From Balneolales bacterium (lineage in GTDB: Bacteria > Bacteroidota > Rhodothermia > Balneolales > Natronogracilivirgulaceae), in NCBI GenBank assembly GCA_007134845.1, contig SLKA01000006.1, positions 22,599 through 86,598 of the forward strand: 64,000 nt of DNA, in the 5' to 3' direction. Of the stretch, positions 20,746 to 30,287 are shown piece by piece. A program made the translations under genes and the position numbers. How positions within the stretch are numbered: position 1 is the first letter of the stretch; each line of letters starts with the position of its first letter. Under the pieces are notes generated by a model. That model did no database searches, was not told the DNA's origin, and saw only the letters and a list, made by a program, of their open reading frames with translations.

Positions 20746-21540
20746 TTATTTTTCATTCTGCTGTACATAGCGGATTTTTCGCAGCAGGTCAATGGCGTCC
20801 TGCTGGTAGTATCCTTCCACCCCCAAAACCATTGAGGCGCTATCCCGGGCCCGATCCAAATCATTGATGGCAAGAAAGCTGTTGGTCATGAACCAGTAGC
20901 AGGACTCTGCAAGTACATCTCCATTCAGATGGGTGCAGTCCACAAGCTGAAACCGTTCAGCGGATGAGACATAATCTTTGGAGTTATAGTACATGATGGC
21001 GAGGTTGTAGTTAACCAAATCCGGCTTAATGTCATTGGATACAAGTAATTGTTCGTATTCCTCAATGGCGCCATTGATATTGCCCGAAATCGACATCAGA
21101 TAGGCCCGGTACAGGCTTTGTTCGAATTCAGACATATCATCGGTCGAAGAACGAGATATGTCGGGGGCCAGCAGGTTTACAGTGTGGATTTCGGAGATCA
21201 TGGGAGTGATTTTGGTTTCAACAGAACTCCGGAAGATGTTCAGAAAAAGGGCGATGATAATTACAGCGGCAAGCGTAGCTATCCAGGGAATTTTATTGTC
21301 TTTTACGAACCCGGTGTAAGGCTCGTTGCCATCCGGGGAATCATCATCTTTCATTTCCAGCTTCCTGCGAATCTTATCTACATCCATTCTCTTCATTGCT
21401 GCCTGTGTTTCGAGCAGGGAGTAGTATTCCGGATTCTGCATTAACAGAACCCATAGATGATCTGTCTGCGACTGATTAAGCCGTCCTTTCAGATAATCAT
21501 CAATAATCCTTACGATGTCTGACGGGGTTTCTTTTGGCAT
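20746..21540 (-). CDS. membrane protein with N-terminal cytoplasmic region, one TM and C-terminal TPR-like region (possible anti-sigma partner)
   Basis: TM IPWIATLAAVIIIALFLNIF; TPR-like helices; directly downstream of a sigma-factor gene. Confidence 0.6.
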   Translation of the reverse strand: MPKETPSDIVRIIDDYLKGRLNQSQTDHLWVLLMQNPEYYSLLETQAAMKRMDVDKIRRKLEMKDDDSPDGNEPYTGFVKDNKIPWIATLAAVIIIALFLNIFRSSVETKITPMISEIHTVNLLAPDISRSSTDDMSEFEQSLYRAYLMSISGNINGAIEEYEQLLVSNDIKPDLVNYNLAIMYYNSKDYVSSAERFQLVDCTHLNGDVLAESCYWFMTNSFLAINDLDRARDSASMVLGVEGYYQQDAIDLLRKIRYVQQNEK

Positions 21541-21601
21541 AATAGTGTCTATGTTTGAAATATTTACCTATTAAGACAAGGAAGGCAGCCATTCCTTACA
21601 G

Positions 21602-22177
21602 CTAATTATTCATTTTTTTCTGAATACATTCACTGAGCTTTTTTACAAGCCTGTGCCGTTTTGTCCAGACGTTGTTAACAGAGATGTTAAATAACTGGGC
21701 TACAACGCTTCCCCGGGCATTGGGGTTCTCGATCCAGAAAAGAATAAATTCGCGGGAATCTTCACCTAGCTTTTCAAGACAGGATTCCAGAGCAGCTTTT
21801 TTTTCCTGAGCGGCAAGCCGGTCAATCTGTTCATTAACAGGTGCATAAATCTCCATATCTTCCTGAAAATTGCTTCTTCTTTGCTCAAAACGGACACGCA
21901 TGTATCGATTTTTTGCACTTTGCAGCAGATAGGAGTAGATGCTGTCGGGCTCCCGGATAGCGCCTTTTCTGACGCGTTCCATGGTTTTGACCAAGGCATG
22001 TTGAGCGCAATCTTTCGCATTGTGCTCATCCGCCCTCATGGTCGTTCGCAGGTACGAGCATAGTACCTCAAAAGCTTCGGAGTAGAGTTTGCTGAACTCC
22101 TTCGTATCCCCGTTTTCCAAGGCTTCCATGAACTTTTTGTAATCCATTCCCCGCTTCTGATTCCCTTTTTTCCGCAT
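21602..22177 (-). CDS. ECF-type RNA polymerase sigma factor
   Basis: Region 2 (NAKDCAQHALVKTMERVRKG..YLLQSAKNRYM) and region 4 (NARGSVVAQLFNISVNNVWTKRHRLVKKL). Confidence 0.85.
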   Translation of the reverse strand: MRKKGNQKRGMDYKKFMEALENGDTKEFSKLYSEAFEVLCSYLRTTMRADEHNAKDCAQHALVKTMERVRKGAIREPDSIYSYLLQSAKNRYMRVRFEQRRSNFQEDMEIYAPVNEQIDRLAAQEKKAALESCLEKLGEDSREFILFWIENPNARGSVVAQLFNISVNNVWTKRHRLVKKLSECIQKKMNN

Positions 22178-22339
22178 ATGTATTTGGATTTATCCAGGTT
22201 GAAACCTGCCTCGCTGCTGTGAGTCAAATAAACACTATCTTTTGGCAACAGTCAATATTACAGCACATAATGGAGACCATTGTCACGAAATTGCACTTAT
22301 AATAATGAAACTGCACATCGTGTTGTTAAAAAAGTTATT

Positions 22340-22440
22340 TTCATGTGTTTATAATTTTTGATTCCTAAGGTCACATAGAATGTCCATGACGATTATAATC
22401 ATGCTATTGTGTGTCGAATTGCCGACATGGCCATTTCATC
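22340..22440 (+). repeat. copy 2 of dispersed ~100-bp intergenic repeat
   Basis: TTCATGTGTTTATAATTTTTGATTCCTAAGGTCACATAGAATGTCCATGACGATTATAATCATGCTATTGTGTGTC...; aligns to 7762..7868. Confidence 0.9.
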
Positions 22441-22473
22441 TGAAAGTTGTGAGATTAAAGCGTTGAGAAATAT

Positions 22474-23223
22474 ATGTATCGTGTACAGCTCCAAAACTTT
22501 GAAGGACCGCTCGATTTATTGCTTTTTTTCATAAAGCGGGATGAACTGGATATTTACGACATCCCCATATCCTATATCACCGAACAGTTTCTTGAATATA
22601 TCCGGTTTTTGGAGGAGCTGGATCTGAGCGTAGCCAGTGAATTCATCTACATGGCCAGCACCCTGATGGCCATCAAGGCGAGAATGATGCTGCCCGAACC
22701 GGAACCGGATGACGACGACGATCCGGAACAGGATCCGCGCTTTGAGCTTGTACAAGCCCTTCTTGAGTACAAGAGATACAAGGAGGTCGCCGAAGAGATG
22801 AAGGTCCTCGACAAGAAAGCCCGCTATTCATACAACCGGGGCAGCACCGAATCCGACCAGGTGGAGCAGGAGCACAAAGGGGAAGCGCTGCGTGAAGTAA
22901 CCATGCTGGACATCATGGCGGCATTCAAGCATGTCATGAAATCAGTGAAGGATATCCAGTACCACGATGTGCGCCGTATGGAAACCGATGTCGAAACGCA
23001 ATCAGATTATGTGCTTGGTCATTTACAAAAGCACGGAAAGAGCTCCTTTCAACATCTTTGTGCCGGACTAGCCTCCCGGATCTATGTTATTGTGACATTT
23101 CTGGCCATACTCGAACTTATAAAGGAAAGACAGGTAAAACTGCTTGTTACCGGAAAGCATACAGAGTTCTACATTGAGCTATACTCCCCGGACGAACTGG
23201 TCAAAGCCGGTAATCCATCCTGA
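22474..23223 (+). CDS. scpA: segregation and condensation protein A
   Basis: FEGPLDLLLFFIKRDELDIYDIPISYITEQFLEYI; FLAILELIKERQV. Confidence 0.95.
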   Translation: MYRVQLQNFEGPLDLLLFFIKRDELDIYDIPISYITEQFLEYIRFLEELDLSVASEFIYMASTLMAIKARMMLPEPEPDDDDDPEQDPRFELVQALLEYKRYKEVAEEMKVLDKKARYSYNRGSTESDQVEQEHKGEALREVTMLDIMAAFKHVMKSVKDIQYHDVRRMETDVETQSDYVLGHLQKHGKSSFQHLCAGLASRIYVIVTFLAILELIKERQVKLLVTGKHTEFYIELYSPDELVKAGNPS

Positions 23224-23233
23224 TGATCATGTA

Positions 23234-24937
23234 ATGAAGAACATGTCCAATAGTATGTACATTTTGCTCCGCCGGTTACGGATTATATTGATTCTTTTGA
23301 TGTATTCAGGATGCTCTGTATCGACCGGACTTCCACATGATGCAGGTTCTCGGCAACCCGATATTCCGTCGGGTGAGAGTCCGGCTCGCTATGTGCAGGA
23401 ATCCTTTATCATGGGGCACATCCATCAGCTTGCTTCCGATTCTCTGAAGGGCCGCGGTACGGGTCAGCCGGGATCACGATTAGCCGCGGATTATCTGGAG
23501 CGTTTTTACACTTCCGGATCATTTACCGCTTACGAAACAATGCCCGTCATGCGCCAATCATTTGTGCTGGAGGGTGTTTTCTGGGATTCGACCTCCTATG
23601 ATGTCTATCATGCGGACGACGGGGATACCCTGTTTCTCTCGCGGTCACAGCTGAAAAAAGGCACAGGTGCACACTTTTATCCGCTGTCAGACGGGACACG
23701 CGGACACGACGCACCGGTCGTTTTTGCAGGGGATGGTATTATTGATATCTCCACACATGGTACCCGGTCTGTTCGTGACAAGCTGGAAAATGCATGGGCA
23801 ATGGTGTTTGAACCCGGCCGGGATGAGGATCGGTCGCGGACTGCAATAGTACGGGATTTGTCCATCGAATATGGCGCCCATGGTGTTATATTCATTCCTG
23901 AAGGAGATCCGAAAGTTTGGGAGGACAAATCTGTTGAAATGAGCAGACAGCTGGAGCGTCCGGGTATTGTTCGCCGTCCGGATGAAAGATTCAGCATGGC
24001 CGGGGGCTCGGCTGGCGTGAGTGTTTCGGTCCATCCTGATCTGGCCCGCAGCATCCTCGGCCTGAATAGCCCGGCACAGCTCGACAGCTTGCACCTCCAT
24101 TGGAATAGCAGTCGCTCCGGGATGATGCCCCGGGATACCGGCTACCGGTTCAGAACCACTCCTTCAATGAATGTCCGCACATTTGAAGAAGATAATGTCA
24201 TCGCGGTCATTCCCGGAGCGGATGAGCCTCGAAGTCGCGAAATCGTGGTTATTTCGGCCCATTATGATCACCTGGGGCTTGGGGAACCTGACGAAAGCAA
24301 TGATATCGTCTACAGCGGAGCCGATGACAATGCAAGCGGCACGGCTGTGCTGCTCCAGATCGCCCGGGCATTCCACGAGGCGGCAAGCGATGGTTACCAC
24401 CCGTCTCGTACCCTTGTTTTTTTACATACTGCGGCAGAGGAGTGGGGACTGCACGGCGCGCGCTATTTTACTGAGAATCCGCTGTTTCCGGAACATGATA
24501 TTGTGGCGAATGTCAATGTGGATATGGTGGGGAGAGTGGATGATGTTTACTCCGGACGGCAGGATAGCAGCTATATCTATGTTATCGGTGCCGGAATGGT
24601 ATCCACAATGCTGGATGAACTGGTCCGTCAGGCAAACAGCGCCACAGCCAATCTGATACTGGACGATACCTACAACGACACGGGACACCATCTGCAATTG
24701 TACCGCAGAAGCGACCACTGGCCTTTTGCGCAGAGCAACATTCCGTTCGTTTTCTTTTTCTCCGGGCTGCATGAGTATTACCATCAGCCTTCAGATACAC
24801 CCGAAAAGATTGCCGGTCCGCTGCTTGCTTCGCGCGCCGGACTTATAACGGAGCTGATTTGGTATCTGGCTGAAACCACAGTACGCCCCGAATCCGATAT
24901 AAAGCAATTCGGGCGCAGCCGGACCCCATCCCGCTAA
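23234..24937 (+). CDS. M28 family zinc peptidase, lipoprotein
   Basis: Lipobox LMYSGC; IVVISAHYDHLG; GADDNASGTAVLL; HTAAEEWGLHGA; PFVFFFSGLHEYYHQPSDTPEKI. Start moved to ATG 23234. Confidence 0.9.
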   Translation: MKNMSNSMYILLRRLRIILILLMYSGCSVSTGLPHDAGSRQPDIPSGESPARYVQESFIMGHIHQLASDSLKGRGTGQPGSRLAADYLERFYTSGSFTAYETMPVMRQSFVLEGVFWDSTSYDVYHADDGDTLFLSRSQLKKGTGAHFYPLSDGTRGHDAPVVFAGDGIIDISTHGTRSVRDKLENAWAMVFEPGRDEDRSRTAIVRDLSIEYGAHGVIFIPEGDPKVWEDKSVEMSRQLERPGIVRRPDERFSMAGGSAGVSVSVHPDLARSILGLNSPAQLDSLHLHWNSSRSGMMPRDTGYRFRTTPSMNVRTFEEDNVIAVIPGADEPRSREIVVISAHYDHLGLGEPDESNDIVYSGADDNASGTAVLLQIARAFHEAASDGYHPSRTLVFLHTAAEEWGLHGARYFTENPLFPEHDIVANVNVDMVGRVDDVYSGRQDSSYIYVIGAGMVSTMLDELVRQANSATANLILDDTYNDTGHHLQLYRRSDHWPFAQSNIPFVFFFSGLHEYYHQPSDTPEKIAGPLLASRAGLITELIWYLAETTVRPESDIKQFGRSRTPSR

Positions 24938-24944
24938 ATCAGAT

Positions 24945-25913
24945 TTACGAACGGTAATCCTGGTCGAACAGGGCTTGCACAAACGGCGCTCGCTCAAACA
25001 CCTGCAAGTCTTCAATTTTCTCCCCGACACCGATATACTTGACCGGAACAGACATTTCATGTGAAATGCCGATTACAATGCCGCCCTTTGCGGTCCCGTC
25101 CAGTTTTGTAAGCGCGAGACCGGTCACATCCACCACTTCGGAAAAAGCCCTGGCCTGCTGCAGGGCATTCTGACCGGTCGAAGCATCCAGTACAAGAAGC
25201 ACTTCGTGGGGTGCACCTTCCACCACTTTTCCCATTACCCGCTTTATTTTGGCAAGTTCGTCCATGAGCGCCTTTCTGTTGTGAAGACGGCCGGCCGTAT
25301 CCACCAGAACGACATCGGCGCCTCTTGACCTGCCCGATGCCACGGTATCGTAGGCCACGGCAGCAGGATCGGCTCCCTGTCCCTGCTGGATTAGCGTAAC
25401 GCCGGCCCGTTCGCCCCATATTTTGAGCTGCTCTACCGCTCCGGCCCGGAATGTGTCACCCGCACCGAGCATCACTTTTTTCCCGGCCAGTTTGTACATG
25501 TACGACAGCTTGCCGATCGTGGTGGTTTTTCCGACTCCGTTGACCCCAACCACCATGATGACATGCGGCTTGTGCTTCAATTCTGCGTCAAATTCAGCCG
25601 GACGATCTGCTTCGTTATCTTTCAGCAACCCGGAGATCTCTTCTTTGAGTATGTTTTGCAACTCGCTGCTGCTGATGAATTTGTCCCTCGCGACACGCGC
25701 TTCGATCCGCCGAATCACCTCTAGCGTGGTTTTAACACCCACATCGGAAGTTATGAGAATTTCCTCCAGGTCGTCCAGCACTTCATCGTCGACCTTGTCC
25801 TTGCCGACCAGCGCTTTTCCGATTTTGTCCAGGAATCCGGCCCGGGTTTTTTCCAATCCCTCCTGCAGCTTCTCCTCCTTTTTGCCGAATCCCAATTTGT
25901 CAAAAAAACCCAT
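24945..25913 (-). CDS. ftsY: signal recognition particle receptor FtsY
   Basis: GVNGVGKTTTIGKLSYMY; GDTFRAGAVEQL; VDTAGRLHN; TKLDGTAKGG. Confidence 0.97.
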   Translation of the reverse strand: MGFFDKLGFGKKEEKLQEGLEKTRAGFLDKIGKALVGKDKVDDEVLDDLEEILITSDVGVKTTLEVIRRIEARVARDKFISSSELQNILKEEISGLLKDNEADRPAEFDAELKHKPHVIMVVGVNGVGKTTTIGKLSYMYKLAGKKVMLGAGDTFRAGAVEQLKIWGERAGVTLIQQGQGADPAAVAYDTVASGRSRGADVVLVDTAGRLHNRKALMDELAKIKRVMGKVVEGAPHEVLLVLDASTGQNALQQARAFSEVVDVTGLALTKLDGTAKGGIVIGISHEMSVPVKYIGVGEKIEDLQVFERAPFVQALFDQDYRS

Positions 25914-26033
25914 TATGGTAGTTTCCAGATTATGATGGTTGATTAATATGGTCGCAACGGTTATTTGTGCCGATGCTTTTGCCGATGATGACGTCCCGGA
26001 ATGTTGAAAAAGAAGTATTCGGGATGATGAGGC

Positions 26034-26627
26034 TCAGTTGAATTCGGCGCCTTTCTTTTGTATCAGAATGTAGCGGTGCACGTAAGAGCCAAGAGAGTAA
26101 ATCATTAAAATAAGGCTTAACCACATTAAAAATTCGATTGTTTGCTGCCTTTCGGGAAAGAAAAAAGCAACGATCCAGTAAATGGCGAGCACATTTACGG
26201 CAACCTTGCCGGACACCACCGACATTGCGTATTTGCCGCGCTTTCGTTTGATCATAAGTGATCCGGTCAGAATCAGACCGTCACGAAGGATCATTATCAC
26301 AAGAAAAAAAACCGGAATAATGTCGATCAGGACAGCGTAAAAGAACAGGATGATGGCACAGATCTTGTCTGCCAGGGGATCGGCCACTTTGCCGAACTCG
26401 GTTACCTGGTTGAATTTTCGGGCAAAATATCCATCCAGATAATCGGAGATGAAGGCATAGGCAATGAGGGCCACAATGAGCCAGTTGGCCTCCTTTCCTG
26501 ATGCATGATGCAGCATCAGAATAGGCACGGCAATGAGTGCACGTGACAGGGATATCGCATTTGCAAGAGTAAGAACCTCTGTTTTTACAGGAATGATTTT
26601 TCCATCAATATTTGGGACTTCGTTCAC
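26034..26627 (-). CDS. pgsA: CDP-alcohol phosphatidyltransferase family protein
   Basis: ISDYLDGYFARKFNQVTEFGKVADPLADKI: CDP-OH-P transferase motif DGxxAR...GxxxDxxxD. Confidence 0.88.
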   Translation of the reverse strand: MNEVPNIDGKIIPVKTEVLTLANAISLSRALIAVPILMLHHASGKEANWLIVALIAYAFISDYLDGYFARKFNQVTEFGKVADPLADKICAIILFFYAVLIDIIPVFFLVIMILRDGLILTGSLMIKRKRGKYAMSVVSGKVAVNVLAIYWIVAFFFPERQQTIEFLMWLSLILMIYSLGSYVHRYILIQKKGAEFN

Positions 26628-26781
26628 GACACTCCAGTATTACAGTTCGTTCCGGACAAAGCGATTCCACCGTCAATGCCGGGCGTTGGTTTGGGATTGA
26701 AATTTATTTTCCGGGCGAATCATTGTACCTTGCATCTTGCATTGAACAGTTACCCGGCAACGTAAAATAGAAATTTATAGG

Positions 26782-27369
26782 ATGAACACGAAAGAAACTG
26801 ACCATTCCCTGCTGGAGAAGAAGTTGAACTCCGAGAAAATCTTCTCCGGCAACCTTTTGCACGTATATAAGGACAAGGTGCAACTACCCGATGGCAGCAC
26901 ATCCTACAGGGAATGGATCGACCATCCCGGAGCTTCAGCAGTGCTTCCGGTCTTCGAAACGGGAGAGGTTCAGCTTGTCAAACAGTTCCGGTATCCGCTG
27001 CAGCAGAACTTTCTGGAAGTTCCGGCTGGAAAAATTGATCCCGGAGAGGATCCGCTGGTCACAGCAAAAAGGGAGCTGGAAGAAGAATCGGGCATACGCG
27101 GAGAACACTGGGTATCACTCGGCGGCTTTCACCCCTGTATCGGATATACCAATGAGATCATTTATCTCTACTTGACCTGGGGGCTGGAAGTATCGGATAA
27201 CCAGGTGGATGATGACGAATTCCTGAAACCGGTGCGCATACCCTTTGGAAAGGCGATTGAGGCGGTGTTCAAAGGGGAAATTACCGACGGAAAAACCATC
27301 ACCAATATACTCCGCGGAGCAAAATGGTGGACCGACAACGCACCTTTTCCAATTAAATTGACCCTCTGA
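26782..27369 (+). CDS. NUDIX hydrolase (ADP-ribose pyrophosphatase-like)
   Basis: EVPAGKIDPGEDPLVTAKRELEEESG Nudix box. Confidence 0.93.
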   Translation: MNTKETDHSLLEKKLNSEKIFSGNLLHVYKDKVQLPDGSTSYREWIDHPGASAVLPVFETGEVQLVKQFRYPLQQNFLEVPAGKIDPGEDPLVTAKRELEEESGIRGEHWVSLGGFHPCIGYTNEIIYLYLTWGLEVSDNQVDDDEFLKPVRIPFGKAIEAVFKGEITDGKTITNILRGAKWWTDNAPFPIKLTL

Positions 27370-27386
27370 TATAAGCCGGGACAATC

Positions 27387-27965
27387 TCAGTTTTTCAGAT
27401 AGCCGCGCCTTGCTGCAATCTCTTTTATTTTTTCCTTGAGCAGATTGCGTCCGCGGTGCAGGCGCGAGCGCACGGTGCCTATAGGTACATCCAGCATGTT
27501 TGCAATCTCTTCGTAGGTGAAGTCTTCAACATCACACAGCAGAAGTGGTGTGCGGAAATCTTCGGGCAGATTATCCAGCGCCTTCTTGAAGTCGTCATCG
27601 TATTCACCCCGGTAAAATTGAGTCTGGAGGTCCGTTGTATCACTCTGCTCACTTCGAATGGTTTCGTAATAGGTTGCCACTTCATCATAATCCACATGCG
27701 CAGGCTGTCGGGAAGCCTTTCTGTAGTTGTTGATGTATGAATTCTTGACGATGCGGTAGAGCCATGCACGGGCGTTTGTTCCTTTCTGGTAGCTGCTGAA
27801 GAAACGGAACGCCTTTACTATGCTGTCCTGAAGAAGATCTTCTGCATCGTTGGGATCAGTTGTGAGACGGAGAGCATAGTTATAAGTTGCATCCAGGTGC
27901 GGAATAATTTCAGCATTGAAATCCTCTTGCTTTTTTAACTCTTCCGCGGTCAGTTTATCCGTCAT
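27387..27965 (-). CDS. ECF RNA polymerase sigma factor
   Basis: DPNDAEDLLQDSIVKAFRFF; ARAWLYRIVKNSYINNYRK; DVEDFTYEEIANMLDVPIGTVRSRLHRGR. Confidence 0.95.
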   Translation of the reverse strand: MTDKLTAEELKKQEDFNAEIIPHLDATYNYALRLTTDPNDAEDLLQDSIVKAFRFFSSYQKGTNARAWLYRIVKNSYINNYRKASRQPAHVDYDEVATYYETIRSEQSDTTDLQTQFYRGEYDDDFKKALDNLPEDFRTPLLLCDVEDFTYEEIANMLDVPIGTVRSRLHRGRNLLKEKIKEIAARRGYLKN

Positions 27966-28008
27966 TGTATCTCCAGATTCGTTCGGTTGCTCGGTATTTC
28001 AATATCAT

Positions 28009-28506
28009 TCAGTGTTGACTGCGGATCTTGTCAAGAAGCCGATTCAGCTCGACTACCTCCCGATCCGTTAGAGGCTCCACAATCCCATCCATTTTCTCAT
28101 TCAGGTGATCCATCCGGGCAAGCAGATCAAGCCCTTTCCGGGTAATGATAATGTTCACTTTGCGGCGGTCTTCGCTGCAGTGCTTCCGGGTCGCAAGCTC
28201 CTCCTTGACAAGACGGTCAACGATCCGGGTGATGTCAGATCGCGCATCAAGCATTTGCTTCCTGATGGTATTGTTGCAGCAGGGCTCCGGAAAGTGCCTC
28301 TGAAGGATGCGTAGTATGTTAAATTGCTGAAGTGTAAGATTGTGCTCATTCAGCATCTTATGGAGCCGCGAAGTCACATTGCTGTAAGTATATAGAAAGC
28401 TGGCTACGGCTTTGTGCCTTTCGTTTCGATACCGCGCCTTTGTGGCCTCGTTTTCCTGTATCATATTGAGGTAGATGTGATTGGTGTCGCTACAGATAGT
28501 GCTCAA
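28009..28506 (-). CDS. MarR family transcriptional regulator
   Basis: LTLQQFNILRILQRH; RSDITRIVDRLVKEELATRKHCSEDRRKVNIIITRKGLDLL. Confidence 0.92.
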   Translation of the reverse strand: MSTICSDTNHIYLNMIQENEATKARYRNERHKAVASFLYTYSNVTSRLHKMLNEHNLTLQQFNILRILQRHFPEPCCNNTIRKQMLDARSDITRIVDRLVKEELATRKHCSEDRRKVNIIITRKGLDLLARMDHLNEKMDGIVEPLTDREVVELNRLLDKIRSQH

Positions 28507-28633
28507 TAATACAAAAGAAAAATATGCGTTGCAACATTAATTGTTAGAACGCACAAAATGGAGATTCTGAATTTTCGCTGATTCGGCAGTGGAATCCGGA
28601 CAATAGCAGCCCCCATTTAGTAGCGCGCCTGTC

Positions 28634-29254
28634 TTAATACTTGACGGTGCAACCGTATGGCTGATGGCTGGTTACCTCGACATCGCGTCCGTCAAGCAGG
28701 AGGTTGAGTCCCTCACGTACAAAATTACGGGCATCTTTGACATCGTCATGGTTTGTGGAAGGGCGGTCGTCGATAGCTCCCATGTAGACAAGTGTGCCCT
28801 GCGGATCGATAATATACATATGGGGAGTAACCCGGGCATCGTAGGCGCGTCCGACTTTGCCGTCGGGATCAAGCAATACCGCACTGGGTTTTGCTTTTTT
28901 ATCACGGGTGACCTTCCTGGCCTGATCCGGCTCCAGATAGCCCTGTTTGCCGGGAGCAGAAGAGATAACAGAGAACCACACGACGCCCTTGTCGCGATAT
29001 TTCTCCTGGAGCATTTGCATATTACCGGTCGCATAGTGTTTCACAACAAATGGGCAGTCATGGTTCAGCCACTCGAGAACTACATACTTGTCCTCATAGT
29101 CCGATAGTGTGTGTTTATTTCCGGATGCGTCAGTCAGTGTGAAGTCAGGCGCTTTTTTCCCGATTTCAGCGCGTTTGCGGTCTTCAGCCTGAACCAGGCC
29201 GGTTAAAAGGAATCCAAAAAGCAGAATCATGATACTCAAGAGTCGGGTTTTCAT
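28634..29254 (-). CDS. secreted redoxin / AhpC-TSA domain thioredoxin-like protein
   Basis: Signal peptide; GKKAPDFTLTDASGNKHTLSDYEDKYVVLEWLNHDCPFVVKHY. Start moved to ATG 29254. Confidence 0.88.
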   Translation of the reverse strand: MKTRLLSIMILLFGFLLTGLVQAEDRKRAEIGKKAPDFTLTDASGNKHTLSDYEDKYVVLEWLNHDCPFVVKHYATGNMQMLQEKYRDKGVVWFSVISSAPGKQGYLEPDQARKVTRDKKAKPSAVLLDPDGKVGRAYDARVTPHMYIIDPQGTLVYMGAIDDRPSTNHDDVKDARNFVREGLNLLLDGRDVEVTSHQPYGCTVKY

Positions 29255-29306
29255 GGGTTTTCTCCGATTGTTGGTTGGTGTGGATTTCGAAAACGAGTCG
29301 ATAAGG

Positions 29307-30287
29307 TTAATTCGTGTCAGTCGGCGCGGAGACCGGCATGGATATTTCAATGGCCGGGACGTTGCGGTCCCGCACCCAGCTTTGTCCGGCCGAGAGTACT
29401 CCGGTCAGCTCGTCGGGCCGGGATCTCAGATAGCGGGATACCTGCATTTCCAGGATCAGGCGGTCGCCATCGGAGACCACAGTCTGAGGAGCGGTATGCT
29501 CTATGATTCCCTGCAGATGGGGATAGAAATAGATGTCATCCGCATCCGGGAACAGGGCTTCACCGGTTTCGGGCGTCACGATCACTTTAAAACGATCGGA
29601 ATCCATTTCGCCATGTGCCTGCCAGGCGGTCACGGATTCAGGAAGCAGGCGCCTTGACCGATCGATCCGCTCGGAGCCGGATTCCGAATACCCGGGAAAA
29701 TCACCTTTTCCGTCAAGGTGCAGGGACAGCTGTGTGGATTCCGGAATGCAGATATCTTTGCATACGAGCCAATTGATTTGTGCAGAAAGAGCATGCTCCG
29801 GGTTCTTTCTGGTACCCCCAGAACCGCCTTGCCCGATGTTGCCGTTACCCCCGGATGAATGGAACAGCGTGTTGATTTCATCCCTGGAAACCCTGACCGG
29901 AACCAGCAAAACAACGCTGTCCGAGTATCCGTAGGTGGTAATGCCATCCTCATCAAAACGAAAGGGGCGTGGCCAGTGAATCTCTCCTGGTTTCAGGAAG
30001 GCGTGTTCATTCCATCGGATAGTGGTGGGAAGGCCGGAATCACCAGGATTGCGCCAATAGATATGCCAGCCATCCTCAATTTTCATTTCGACTCCCAGCC
30101 AGAACGCTCCGGTTTGATTGTCAACAGCGTTTATGCCGGCGACTTCCGGAATAAAGGTAACGGAAACACGGTTTGGACCTGCCAGAACAGCGGATGCAAG
30201 GAAAAAAAACATTCCAAGGATTAGAGTGGCTGGTTTCCAGACTGCCAGTGGAAATATCGCACACAAAATATTCCGGAGGATGATCAT
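29307..30287 (-). CDS. DsbD N-terminal (alpha domain)-like secreted protein
   Basis: GWHIYWRNPGDSGLPTTIRW; FDEDGITTYGYSDSVVLLVPV; NWLVCKDICIPE. Confidence 0.82.
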   Translation of the reverse strand: MIILRNILCAIFPLAVWKPATLILGMFFFLASAVLAGPNRVSVTFIPEVAGINAVDNQTGAFWLGVEMKIEDGWHIYWRNPGDSGLPTTIRWNEHAFLKPGEIHWPRPFRFDEDGITTYGYSDSVVLLVPVRVSRDEINTLFHSSGGNGNIGQGGSGGTRKNPEHALSAQINWLVCKDICIPESTQLSLHLDGKGDFPGYSESGSERIDRSRRLLPESVTAWQAHGEMDSDRFKVIVTPETGEALFPDADDIYFYPHLQGIIEHTAPQTVVSDGDRLILEMQVSRYLRSRPDELTGVLSAGQSWVRDRNVPAIEISMPVSAPTDTN

